A DNA stretch of 7,753 nucleotides from Balneolaceae bacterium (GTDB lineage: Bacteria > Bacteroidota > Rhodothermia > Balneolales > Balneolaceae). Both the position numbers and the translations under genes were made by a program. Where the stretch lies: positions 1 through 7,753 of the forward strand of contig SKGY01000021.1 in NCBI GenBank assembly GCA_007117235.1. The letters are read 5' to 3'. The notes beneath the pieces were generated by a model, which saw only the letters and a program-made list of their open reading frames with translations, did not search any database and had not been told where the DNA came from. Of the stretch, positions 1-7,023 are shown piece after piece. Position 1 is the first letter of the stretch, and each line of letters begins with the position of its first letter.

Positions 1-150
1 TCCAAATATAGTTCAAACAGTCGGCCAATTTACAGAGAAGCTTCAAATTTAGTTCTTTCCGCATCTCCTGCTGATGGCGGTATGATGCAATTTCAAACAA
101 CTCTTGAGGTCACTCAAAACGTAAGAGTTACATTTGAATTGGTAAATTAA
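1..150 (+). CDS. C-terminal fragment of an unrecognised protein (5' end outside window)
   Basis: Frame 1 is open from the first base to a TAA at 148-150 and gives 49 residues; the start lies to the left of the window. The visible end reads SNLVLSASPADGG, then MMQFQTTLEVTQ and NVRVTFELVN. The alternating hydrophobic/polar pattern of the last 20 residues suits beta-strands, as in an extracellular or Ig-like domain, but I recognise no family. It does not look like a type IX secretion sorting domain, since there is no YPNP-type start and no conserved Gly/Lys end. The stop codon shares TTAA with the stop of the convergent esterase gene, so the two genes abut tail to tail. Support comes from the open frame, the protein-like composition and the clean convergent end; the short length keeps confidence moderate. 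Confidence 0.65.
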   Translation, partial: SKYSSNSRPIYREASNLVLSASPADGGMMQFQTTLEVTQNVRVTFELVN

Positions 151-770
151 AGCAGTGGCCGCAGAACGTCCCAAACATTTTGGGCGAGTATCTTATGCCC
201 CTCTTTTGTTGGATGAATTCCATCAGGCAGATTAAGATCAGGATCTCCGGCTACCCCTTCGAGAATAAATGGCAGGTAGATTACTTCATTTTCCTCTGCT
301 AGTTCATCAAACAGTGATTGAAACTCAGACGTGTAGTTTTGTCCCATATTTGGAGGAGCCTGCATTCCTGTAAGGATAATTTTTGCATCAGGAAAAGAGC
401 TATTAACTTTATTAATAATTCCCTGCAAACTCTCTTTTGTAGAAGATGGGGGTACTCCCCGTAATCCGTCATTGCCACCTAGCTCCAATACAAAAATGTC
501 TACTCCTTGTTGAAGAACCCAATCCACGCGCCTTAAACCACCGGCGGAAGTCTCCCCGCTCAAACCAGCATTTACTGCATTGTAGTTCAAACCTAATGAG
601 TCTATCTTCTCTTGTATCAGTGCCGGAAAAGCATCTTCTGTATCAATTCCGTATCCGGCTGTGATACTATCCCCAAAAAATAAAATGGTTTTGGTTTGAG
701 CTGTTATTGCATGGGGAAATATGAATCCCAATGCCAGTGCAAATGTGAATAGGAGCTTTATCAAATTCAT
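147..770 (-). CDS. tesA: TesA-type SGNH/GDSL esterase (lysophospholipase L1 / acyl-CoA thioesterase I family), exported
   Basis: This is a 207-residue exported serine hydrolase, about the size of E. coli TesA. A signal peptide covers residues 1-24 (K5, a hydrophobic core, then AITA before Q25), so the enzyme should be periplasmic or envelope-associated. The SGNH blocks are all present. Block I is FFGDSITAGYG with nucleophile Ser35. Block II is GLSGETSAGGL with oxyanion Gly72. Block III is LELGGNDGLRG with Asn100, and this stretch is almost identical to the TesA consensus. Block V is DGIHP with Asp183 and His186. The family hydrolyses lysophospholipids, acyl thioesters and aryl esters; the true substrate here cannot be read from sequence. 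The ATG at 770 is the only sensible start because it precedes the signal peptide, although no Shine-Dalgarno site is visible. The gene is divergent from an ABC ATPase/permease pair, as tesA is from ybbA-ybbP in E. coli, which supports the subfamily call. An arylesterase annotation would be equally acceptable. Confidence 0.93.
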   Translation of the reverse strand: MNLIKLLFTFALALGFIFPHAITAQTKTILFFGDSITAGYGIDTEDAFPALIQEKIDSLGLNYNAVNAGLSGETSAGGLRRVDWVLQQGVDIFVLELGGNDGLRGVPPSSTKESLQGIINKVNSSFPDAKIILTGMQAPPNMGQNYTSEFQSLFDELAEENEVIYLPFILEGVAGDPDLNLPDGIHPTKEGHKILAQNVWDVLRPLL

Positions 771-796
771 GTGATTTTTTGAAGTATGTTCTGTGG

Positions 797-825
797 AGTA
801 TATTTTTTACTTCTTTTTATGACTA
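797..825 (-). promoter_or_regulatory. Possible sigma-70-like promoter for the esterase gene
   Basis: Read on the minus strand, TAGTCA (825-820) is followed after 17 bases by TATACT (802-797). The second box matches TATAAT at 5 of 6 positions and the first matches TTGACA at 4 of 6. Transcription would start near 790, leaving a leader of about 20 bases before the ATG at 770. The spacing is ideal, but the region is A/T-rich, so chance matches are common. If the organism uses Bacteroidota-type promoters (TTTG / TAnnTTTG), this call may not apply. Confidence 0.33.
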
Positions 826-962
826 TAACCGCAACTCAACTGCTTAAAAAAACGTTTGATTGGAGTCTCTAGTTTATAACCGGCCTGTTTTTTTAAAAGC
901 TTAATACGGAATGGTTTACTCGAAATTAGGTGTTAGCTTGCCTGAATCATTAAAATACATAG

Positions 963-1691
963 ATGGATAAGAATATAATACTAAGGGTTTCCGATCTCAC
1001 AAAAACTTTCAAGAGTGGCAGCAAGATGCTCACTGTACTTGATAATGTCTCATTTTCTATTGAACAAGGAACTAGTTGTGCAATTATCGGCCCTTCCGGA
1101 AGTGGTAAAACAACACTGCTCGGACTCTGTGCAGGATTAGATAAGCCAACATCAGGTTCTGTATTTCTCAAGGAGTCACCTATTTCGAGCCTCGATGAAA
1201 GAGAACTTTCAAAAATTCGAAATGAACAGATCGGGTTTGTTTTTCAATCTTTTCAGCTGATACCAACATTAACCGCTCTTGAAAATGTAATGGTTCCCGT
1301 CGAATTGAGAGGTGTTCCATACAATAAGGTAGAAACTTTAGCTCTCGATTTGTTAGAGCAGGTTGGGCTTAAAGATAGAGTTCACCACTACCCTACTCAA
1401 CTATCAGGTGGTGAGCAGCAACGTGTGGGACTTGCCAGGGCTTTTATTCATAAACCAGACATACTTTTTGCAGACGAGCCAACCGGGAATTTAGACAGTG
1501 AAACAGGCGCACAGATAGAAGAGTTACTTTTTGACTTGAACAAGCAGCAGGGAACCACACTTATTATAGTTACACACGACAGGGAACTCGCAGAACGATG
1601 TGATCGAATTATCGAAATGAAAAGCGGTGAGTTGTTGTCTGACACTAACAAAACTGAGAGTAGTGTTAACGCTGAAATGGATCTCGCCTGA
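963..1691 (+). CDS. ybbA: ABC transporter ATP-binding protein, YbbA/LolD/MacB type
   Basis: This 242-residue cytoplasmic ATPase should power the FtsX-type permease encoded immediately downstream. All nucleotide-binding motifs are intact: Walker A GPSGSGKT at 43-50, Q-loop Gln95 in GFVFQSFQLIP, signature LSGGEQQR at 147-154, Walker B ILFADE at 167-172 with catalytic Glu172, D-loop NLDS at 176-179, and H-loop His205 in VTHD. The run FQSFQLIPTLTALENV and the ADEPTGNLD phrase are typical of the LolD/MacB/FtsE branch (type VII ABC systems), which moves lipids, lipoproteins or peptides out of the inner membrane by mechanical coupling. The last 20 or so residues (from about 222) are a variable tail. 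Its stop overlaps the permease start (TGATG), so coupled translation is likely. No Shine-Dalgarno site precedes the ATG. The symbol rests on the neighbouring tesA and the large 10-helix permease rather than on the ATPase alone, which could otherwise be called LolD-like. Confidence 0.93.
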   Translation: MDKNIILRVSDLTKTFKSGSKMLTVLDNVSFSIEQGTSCAIIGPSGSGKTTLLGLCAGLDKPTSGSVFLKESPISSLDERELSKIRNEQIGFVFQSFQLIPTLTALENVMVPVELRGVPYNKVETLALDLLEQVGLKDRVHHYPTQLSGGEQQRVGLARAFIHKPDILFADEPTGNLDSETGAQIEELLFDLNKQQGTTLIIVTHDRELAERCDRIIEMKSGELLSDTNKTESSVNAEMDLA

Positions 1692-1693
1692 TG
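1689..1693 (+). promoter_or_regulatory. TGATG stop/start overlap joining ATPase and permease genes
   Basis: The ATPase stop TGA (1689-1691) shares its final A with the permease ATG (1691-1693). With no good Shine-Dalgarno site just before it, the permease probably relies on terminating ribosomes re-initiating, which would keep the two subunits in step. The overlap is seen directly; coupling is inferred. Confidence 0.7.
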
Positions 1694-4243
1694 AATCTGA
1701 TACGAGAATTTTTCAATCCATTTTGCTGGAAACTTGCAACACGTGATGCAAAACCTCAATGGAAGAGTCTGCTATTGTATACCTCCGCTGTAATTGCCGG
1801 AGTTGCGGCACTTGTTGCAATAATTTCATTTCGAAACGATGTTCTGCTTACAGTTGACAGCCAGTCTAGAGAACTTCTAGGTTCGGATTTTGAAATTCGA
1901 TCTTCTCAACCTTTCAACGAACCTATTCAATCATTTATCGATTCGATTGGTGGTAGTATTGCATCATCTGTTGAATTTAATTCAATGGTTATTTTTGGTG
2001 AAGATGGGCAAAATAGATTATCTCAAATCAGAGCTATTGATGGTCCTTTTCCACTATATGGTAGAATTACTACAGTGCCTTCTGATGCAGCAGATCTCTA
2101 TCAGCAAAATGGCTCTGCTCTGGTTGAGCTTTCAGCAATGAATCAATTCGGCTTACAGGTAGGTGACTCAATCCAGGTTGGTCTTCAGAGACTGCAAATT
2201 GAGGGAGCACTAATTAATGTACCGGGTGAGGCCGCAGCGTTTTCATTGATAGGTCCGCGGGTTTACCTTGCCAGAGATCTTATAGATAATTCAGGCTTAC
2301 TAGATCGTGGTAGTCGGGTTACATATAAAGAGTATTTTCAGTTTGATACTCTTGAAGAGGTTAATGAAGCCGCTTCAGCATTTCGTCCAATTGGAAGAGA
2401 ACACAGTGCTCGATACGAAACAGTTGAATCAAATAAAGAAGATTTCACAGAGATTGTTGACAATCTGAGTCGATTCCTTGGTTTAATTGCATTTATTGCC
2501 CTGCTTCTTGGTGGCCTCGGTGTTGCAAGCGCCATCTATGTCTACATAAAGAGAAAGACTTCCATGGTAGCTACTCTTCGTTGTTTGGGCATGCCAACTG
2601 AGAAGATTTTAGCTGCAATTGCCATTCAAATATCAATTTTAGGGTTACTTGGTTCTGCAATTGGCACAGGTATAGGTCTTATCATACAAACCTACCTCCC
2701 ATCATTGTTTTCGGGATTACTTCCTTTCGATATTGTGCAGGCTATATCACTTCAGGCCATAGGTCTTGGTTTGTTTACAGGGGTTGTGATTAGTGTGACT
2801 TTTTCGGTTTTGCCTTTAGCGGGAATCAGCACAGTTTCACCTATGCTCACATTGAGGAATACAGATTTTTCACCCATCAACGCTCTTTCATCATCTGTTA
2901 AGTGGATAACCACTGCATTCACTTTATGTATCATGGTGTTAATCATCGGATTTTTAACAGAAAGCTTTGTCGCAGCAATAATTTTCACTGCTGCTTTGGT
3001 TGGATTTGTAATGCTGCTTTGGGTTACAGCCGGCTTTTTAATGGCTGCGATAAAAGGCTTACGTTTGAAATCTCTCTCTTACGTTTGGAGACAGGGAACT
3101 GCAAATCTGTTTCGTCCAAACAATCAGACATCCATGCTAATGACCACTTTAGGGATGGGTATGCTGCTGATAGGAACGCTCTATTTATCGCAAGATGTGT
3201 TGCTTCAGCGAATTGATATTCAATTTGGAGATGACACTCCGGACATTGTTTTTTACGACATACAAAGTGATCAAAATGATGGATTAAATGAGATCGTGGA
3301 GGCTGAAGGCGCTAAAATTTTGCAAAATGTACCTATCGTCTCTATGAGATTGCAAGAGTGGAATGGAAAAACAATTTCACAAGTAAGGCAAGATTCAACC
3401 TTAAACATTCGACGATGGGCACTCACTAGAGAATACAGAGTTACTTACAGAGACCATCTTAATTCAGCCGAGACTATTTTGGACGGTGAGTGGATCGGTG
3501 AAGGTGATGGACTCAACTCTGTAGTACCGATCTCTATTGCTACCCAAATAGAAGAAGAATTAGCTGTTAAAGTTGGTGACTCTCTCACGTTTAATGTTCA
3601 GGGAGTTCCCGTCAGAACAACTGTTGCAAGCATTAGAGAAGTTGACTTTCAACGACCTGAACCGAACTTTTTTGTAGTTTTTCCAACCAATGTATTGGAA
3701 GCTGCGCCACAATTTTACGCTACCATTATAAAGACTGATAACAATGATCAATCATTGGCAATACAACAATCTGTAGTTCAAACTTACCCCAATATTTCAG
3801 CAATTGACGTGAGTGTTGCATTGCAAAGCTTCCAGGAGTTTTTGAGCAAGATATCCATGGCGATTCAATTTATGGCTCTTTTCAGCATTTTTACAGGTTT
3901 CATTGTATTGGCAAGCTCAATATCAATTAGCAGAAAACAGAGAAGCAGAGAAGCAGTATTGCTGAGAACTTTAGGAGCAATCAAATCACAAGTCAGCAAC
4001 ATTCAAACGATTGAGTATGCTTTACTTGGATTTTTAGCAAGTTTAACCGGCTTACTACTCGCTTTAATTGCGAGTTGGGGATTGGCTTTTTTCTACTTTG
4101 AGTTGGCTTTCGTCCCTGATTTATGGTCACTTTTGGGTATTTCTGCCATCATCACATTAGCATCAATTATAATTGGGTGGAGTGGAAGCAGGCACATATT
4201 CCGTCACTCACCCATGGAAGTACTAAGACTCGAGTCAACCTAA
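1691..4243 (+). CDS. ybbP: FtsX-type ABC transporter permease, YbbP-like (10 predicted membrane helices)
   Basis: This 850-residue inner-membrane permease is somewhat longer than E. coli YbbP, which has about 800. Hydrophobic segments sit at about 27-47, 261-286, 306-332, 357-380, 405-425, 428-455, 482-500, 728-747, 774-802 and 813-833. Ten helices in a duplicated FtsX layout match YbbP rather than the four-helix MacB or LolC. Two large presumably periplasmic domains lie at about 48-260 (MacB-like periplasmic core region) and about 502-726. Each FtsX half carries the cytoplasmic coupling helix after its first helix: RKTSMVATLRCLG (288-300) and SREAVLLRTLGA (752-763). The family is thought to extract or move lipids or hydrophobic molecules from the membrane by ATP-driven conformational change; the YbbAP substrate is not settled to my knowledge, though it has been linked to the adjacent TesA. 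The start ATG overlaps the ATPase stop by one base. The frame is intact throughout, with no frameshift. Confidence 0.92.
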   Translation: MNLIREFFNPFCWKLATRDAKPQWKSLLLYTSAVIAGVAALVAIISFRNDVLLTVDSQSRELLGSDFEIRSSQPFNEPIQSFIDSIGGSIASSVEFNSMVIFGEDGQNRLSQIRAIDGPFPLYGRITTVPSDAADLYQQNGSALVELSAMNQFGLQVGDSIQVGLQRLQIEGALINVPGEAAAFSLIGPRVYLARDLIDNSGLLDRGSRVTYKEYFQFDTLEEVNEAASAFRPIGREHSARYETVESNKEDFTEIVDNLSRFLGLIAFIALLLGGLGVASAIYVYIKRKTSMVATLRCLGMPTEKILAAIAIQISILGLLGSAIGTGIGLIIQTYLPSLFSGLLPFDIVQAISLQAIGLGLFTGVVISVTFSVLPLAGISTVSPMLTLRNTDFSPINALSSSVKWITTAFTLCIMVLIIGFLTESFVAAIIFTAALVGFVMLLWVTAGFLMAAIKGLRLKSLSYVWRQGTANLFRPNNQTSMLMTTLGMGMLLIGTLYLSQDVLLQRIDIQFGDDTPDIVFYDIQSDQNDGLNEIVEAEGAKILQNVPIVSMRLQEWNGKTISQVRQDSTLNIRRWALTREYRVTYRDHLNSAETILDGEWIGEGDGLNSVVPISIATQIEEELAVKVGDSLTFNVQGVPVRTTVASIREVDFQRPEPNFFVVFPTNVLEAAPQFYATIIKTDNNDQSLAIQQSVVQTYPNISAIDVSVALQSFQEFLSKISMAIQFMALFSIFTGFIVLASSISISRKQRSREAVLLRTLGAIKSQVSNIQTIEYALLGFLASLTGLLLALIASWGLAFFYFELAFVPDLWSLLGISAIITLASIIIGWSGSRHIFRHSPMEVLRLEST

Positions 4244-4254
4244 ATTAAGTCCAA

Positions 4255-4419
4255 ATGACTACCAACCAAACTGTGTGGCTTATAACATGGATTATTGTGT
4301 TGGTATCTGTTTTGGCCACACTATTAATCTATCTGCATACGGGGCATGTTATTATTGCACTTATTGTTGCCCCTCCCATCATTCATTGGATTATGAAAAA
4401 GCGATTTAGCAAAGAATAG
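4255..4419 (+). CDS. Small two-helix membrane protein, 54 residues, unknown function
   Basis: ATG at 4255 to TAG at 4417-4419 encodes a 54-residue protein that I do not recognise. Its start is 11 bases after the permease stop. It opens MTTNQTVW and has two hydrophobic stretches: about 7-27 (VWLITWIIVLVSVLATLLIYL shortened at its ends) and about 31-47, which contains a Pro40-Pro41 kink. They are joined by a tight HTGH turn (28-31). The tail KKRFSKE holds all the positive charge, so by the positive-inside rule both ends should face the cytoplasm. Three histidines (28, 31, 44) lie in or near the membrane. No charged residue precedes Lys48. The membrane-protein pattern, the position directly behind ybbP on the same strand and the lack of a competing frame favour a real gene. 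It could be a small accessory subunit of the ABC system or an unrelated passenger. No clear Shine-Dalgarno site is visible, as for most genes here. Confidence 0.68.
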   Translation: MTTNQTVWLITWIIVLVSVLATLLIYLHTGHVIIALIVAPPIIHWIMKKRFSKE

Positions 4420-4464
4420 ATTAATAGGTTTTTAATTCCGTTTTACTCACATAAACTTTTTCTT

Positions 4465-4494
4465 TTCAACTTTTTTCGTGAATTTAATTATAAT
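4465..4494 (+). promoter_or_regulatory. Probable promoter of the universal stress gene
   Basis: A perfect TATAAT box lies at 4489-4494. The best -35 candidates, TTCAAC (4465-4470, spacing 18) or TCAACT (4466-4471, spacing 17), match TTGACA at only 3 of 6 positions. Transcription would start at about 4501, giving a leader of about 17 bases before the ATG at 4518, which has only AAGAG (4511-4515) as a weak ribosome site. The region 4420-4517 is otherwise T-rich and has no terminator hairpin, so read-through from the upstream operon is also possible. Confidence 0.4.
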
Positions 4495-4517
4495 CGTTCA
4501 CACATCATCCAAGAGTT

Positions 4518-5390
4518 ATGAAAATTCTGGTCCCCGTTGATTTTTCAGATTTAAGTAAAAAGGCATTACAGGTTGCAAACAGTTTCGCCAAGTTAATAAA
4601 TGCTTCAATAACTCCATTTCACTCCCACATACCAATATCTGAAATGGATGAACCGTACGCACTGGGTATGAGCTCACAGGTTTATCAGGATTTTGAAGAG
4701 ATTGAAAAAAATCTTTATGAAAGACTCATACTGTTTTCAAATGAACAAGCAGACAATGCCCGATTAAATGACCCGATCATCTCAATGGGTAATCCCGCAC
4801 AAAGTATAATTGATGAGTCTGAAAATTATGATTTTGTTGTAATGAGTACTCACGGTCGTACCGGGTTCACAAGGTTTTTACTCGGTTCTGTAGCAGAGAA
4901 AGTGTTACGCTTATCACACACACCTGTGTTAGTAGTTGAAGATGAATCAAACGTCGAATCATTCAAGAAAATACTCGTTACTACAGATTTTTCTGATAAC
5001 TCTGCAGTTGCATTTCCATACGCCATAAACATTGCCGAAAAAGCCAAGGCAGATATCGATCTTTTGCACGTCCTAAGCTACGACAAAATGGATGAACAGT
5101 CAGATGATAAATCCATTAAGAGAATTCGAGAAGATCGATTGAAACTAGTCGAAAAGGAGCATTTTGGTTCATTTAAAGGAAAAGTAAATCGTAAACTAAT
5201 CACATCTCCAAGCTCTCCGCATGAGGCAATTTTCAAGCACGTGAAAGAGAATCCATATAATTTAATCGTGATGTCTACTGTTGGCCGGACCGGAATTAAC
5301 TACTTGATGATGGGGAGTACAACAGCCAACCTAATCAGGCATGTAAAAACTGCTGTACTGAGTGTTAATCCACGCGAAAATAACGATTAA
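4518..5390 (+). CDS. Tandem universal stress protein (two UspA domains)
   Basis: This 290-residue cytoplasmic protein is made of two complete Usp domains, about 1-142 and 149-287, each with an alpha/beta Rossmann-like fold. Domain 1 starts KILVPVDFSD with Asp8 and ends with STHG(113), nine residues, G123-S124. Domain 2 starts KILVTTDFSD with Asp157 and ends with STVG(256), nine residues, G266-S267. These are the G-x2-G-x9-G-S/T nucleotide-binding patterns, except that the first Gly is Ser in both domains, a common variant; ATP binding by either half is therefore plausible. Proteins of this class respond to starvation, oxidants or other stress, but the specific role is not readable here. The double-domain length is typical of such fusions in Bacteroidota-like bacteria. 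The gene stands alone, with its own probable -10 box, and is convergent with the barrel gene 20 bases beyond its stop. The start is fixed because the first beta-strand begins at residue 2. Confidence 0.93.
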   Translation: MKILVPVDFSDLSKKALQVANSFAKLINASITPFHSHIPISEMDEPYALGMSSQVYQDFEEIEKNLYERLILFSNEQADNARLNDPIISMGNPAQSIIDESENYDFVVMSTHGRTGFTRFLLGSVAEKVLRLSHTPVLVVEDESNVESFKKILVTTDFSDNSAVAFPYAINIAEKAKADIDLLHVLSYDKMDEQSDDKSIKRIREDRLKLVEKEHFGSFKGKVNRKLITSPSSPHEAIFKHVKENPYNLIVMSTVGRTGINYLMMGSTTANLIRHVKTAVLSVNPRENND

Positions 5391-5410
5391 TGCTTTTCGG
5401 GAAACGTATT

Positions 5411-6970
5411 TTAGTTTAGCCTGAATTTAAGTGTGGCCAACACATTCCATCTATCTACAGAACGAATTGCACTTTCTGACCTGAATGAAAATGAAGGTGG
5501 GTTATCCGGCAAATCTGAATAGTTATAAACGGCGTAATCATAAACTGTTGTCTCTTCTTCCCAAATAGCGTATTGAGCAGCCAGTTCTAGTCTGACATCA
5601 TCCGTGAGTGAAAAGCCTGCACCTAAAGCAAAAACGTTTCTATCATCGGAACCACCATCAAAGCGGCTTGGTAAGTAACTATAACCACCTCTCACTGTAA
5701 ACATCGGATTAAATTGATATGACAAACCCGCTTTATAATTTAAAACCGGGCGGTAAGTATCCTTAATAAACTCGTTCTCTAATAATTCATCTTCAAACAA
5801 ATTACCGTCATTGAATTCAATGCGAGTCTTAGAATAGTCGATATACTCAGCTGAAGCAGAAACAGTTAACCCGTTAAGATCTTTTACGGCAAAACCAAGG
5901 CTTGCTTTTGATGGAAACCTGACGTTATATGAAAATTCCGTATTTAGGTTGTCCTCAAAATCTACACCATTATCAAACGAGCTGGTTATACTTGCATTGA
6001 ACTGCTCATCAACAAATATTTTGGTGCCAAATGTATAACTTCCACCAATATTTAAATTCTGATTCAACCTGTATAGAAAACCGGTTCTCACTCGAAATCC
6101 GTTATATCTGCTGGTTAGATCATCTTCTAAAAGAATTCTGTCGATATCGGTATCACCGGTTCCATCATTATTACTGTCAATGATCTGGCCGTCATAGTCA
6201 TTGAATTCATCCACCTCCTGAAAAAGCCTGTCATACTTAAACCGGCCATTCAAGATTCCAATACTTGCACCGATCATTAAATTCTGCTGAAACTCTGTGG
6301 CCATAAACATAGAGTACTCACCGCCATAACCCCTCTGAATAATTTCTCCTTGCTGCCTTATTCCCAGATAATCTCCAAGTTGATCAAATCCTATTCTGAA
6401 AATCGATTCATCCCAATCTTCAAACTCATCACCATAGTCAGTGGCAAACGTGCCAAATGCAATATCAGAATAGGTAGAACCGGGAGCTTTAAAATTGTCA
6501 GTTATCGTTGAATTATTATTTCTTCCCCTAAATCCAAATGCTCTGTTGAATGATGTATGTTGGGTGTATCCTGCTCCTGCAACCAGGCTCCCGCGGGTTG
6601 TAGGAAATGAATAGACAATACCAAAATTTGAAAGATTGGTTTGTCTGTCGTCAAGTGTACTGCTGTTTCCAAGGTATTGACTATTTTCATCAACCATTCT
6701 GTAAGAAAGGCCAAACTGACCAAAGCTATTCTTAAACAGAGCCGCACTTGCGGGGTTATCAATAAAAGAACCAAATCCTGCATTATAAGCCACACCCGGC
6801 ATTATAATCGATATGGGATCAAATGCACTTCCCTGATCACCAAACATAGTAGCCTGATTACTGTAAAGAAGCGGGTTGTTTGGATTGGTTTGCTGTGCAA
6901 GTGTTTTATTCGCAAAACCCAAATTACCAATTAAAAAAACAAGAGCTGCGAAAGTCAGAATTTTATACAT
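5411..6970 (-). CDS. Outer-membrane beta-barrel protein, FadL/OMPP1/TodX-like transporter
   Basis: The product is a 519-residue outer-membrane protein. A signal peptide spans residues 1-25 (MYKILTF, a hydrophobic core, TLA before Q26). After it, an N-terminal segment rich in Gly and Ser leads to N72-P73-A74 in FIDNPASAAL, matching the NPA element of the FadL hatch region. The rest alternates hydrophobic and polar residues in barrel-like strands with long Asp/Asn-rich loops, for example GLSYRMVDENSQYLG, IGGSYTFGTKIF and TVRGGYSYLPSRF, and ends in a terminal strand VLATLKFRLN. FadL relatives carry long-chain fatty acids or aromatic and other hydrophobic compounds across the outer membrane; the substrate here is unknown. 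Length is a little above the typical 400-480, partly owing to an acidic loop at about 240-290 holding DSNNDGTGDTD (265-275). The start is backed by a strong ribosome site. A Ser/Arg-rich gene ends 53 bases upstream on the same strand. Family placement is by motif and pattern, so a general OMP label is the fallback. Confidence 0.82.
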   Translation of the reverse strand: MYKILTFAALVFLIGNLGFANKTLAQQTNPNNPLLYSNQATMFGDQGSAFDPISIIMPGVAYNAGFGSFIDNPASAALFKNSFGQFGLSYRMVDENSQYLGNSSTLDDRQTNLSNFGIVYSFPTTRGSLVAGAGYTQHTSFNRAFGFRGRNNNSTITDNFKAPGSTYSDIAFGTFATDYGDEFEDWDESIFRIGFDQLGDYLGIRQQGEIIQRGYGGEYSMFMATEFQQNLMIGASIGILNGRFKYDRLFQEVDEFNDYDGQIIDSNNDGTGDTDIDRILLEDDLTSRYNGFRVRTGFLYRLNQNLNIGGSYTFGTKIFVDEQFNASITSSFDNGVDFEDNLNTEFSYNVRFPSKASLGFAVKDLNGLTVSASAEYIDYSKTRIEFNDGNLFEDELLENEFIKDTYRPVLNYKAGLSYQFNPMFTVRGGYSYLPSRFDGGSDDRNVFALGAGFSLTDDVRLELAAQYAIWEEETTVYDYAVYNYSDLPDNPPSFSFRSESAIRSVDRWNVLATLKFRLN

Positions 6971-6979
6971 ACTTCACCT
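6971..6979 (-). promoter_or_regulatory. Shine-Dalgarno site of the outer-membrane barrel gene
   Basis: On the minus strand, AGGTGA (6979-6974) followed by AGT precedes the ATG at 6970. It complements the GGTGA part of the extended anti-Shine-Dalgarno sequence at a workable distance. It is the only convincing ribosome site in the window and settles the start of the barrel gene. Confidence 0.6.
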
Positions 6980-7023
6980 GTGTAAAGCTAAATTTTATTG
7001 TGTATGAGATAGATTACTATCGG

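Noticed and set aside
446..664. Plus-strand ORF of 72 codons inside the esterase gene
   Set aside because: It lies wholly opposite a gene with all SGNH motifs, and its product resembles no protein; it is a shadow frame.
856..880. Possible promoter for the ABC operon (TTGATT 856-861, TATAAC 875-880)
   Set aside because: The boxes look fair but are only 13 bases apart. No -35 match exists at 16-18 bases from TATAAC, so I do not list it as a feature.
1448..1759. Minus-strand ORF of 103 codons across the ATPase/permease junction
   Set aside because: It is antisense to the Walker B and H-loop coding region. Its Ser-rich, Cys-rich product is what the complement of this coding sequence gives.
2902..3216. 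Plus-strand ORF of 104 codons in another frame of the permease
   Set aside because: It sits fully inside the intact permease frame. Its Cys/His/Asn-rich product without domains is typical of an out-of-frame reading.
5391..5410. Possible terminator between the stress gene and the barrel gene (TTTTCGGGAAA)
   Set aside because: Only a three-pair A/T stem with a four-base loop can form and there is no proper U-tract, so it is too weak to call.
6641..6934. Plus-strand ORF of 97 codons opposite the barrel gene
   Set aside because: It is antisense to the signal peptide and hatch region of a well-supported gene, and nothing in its product is recognisable.
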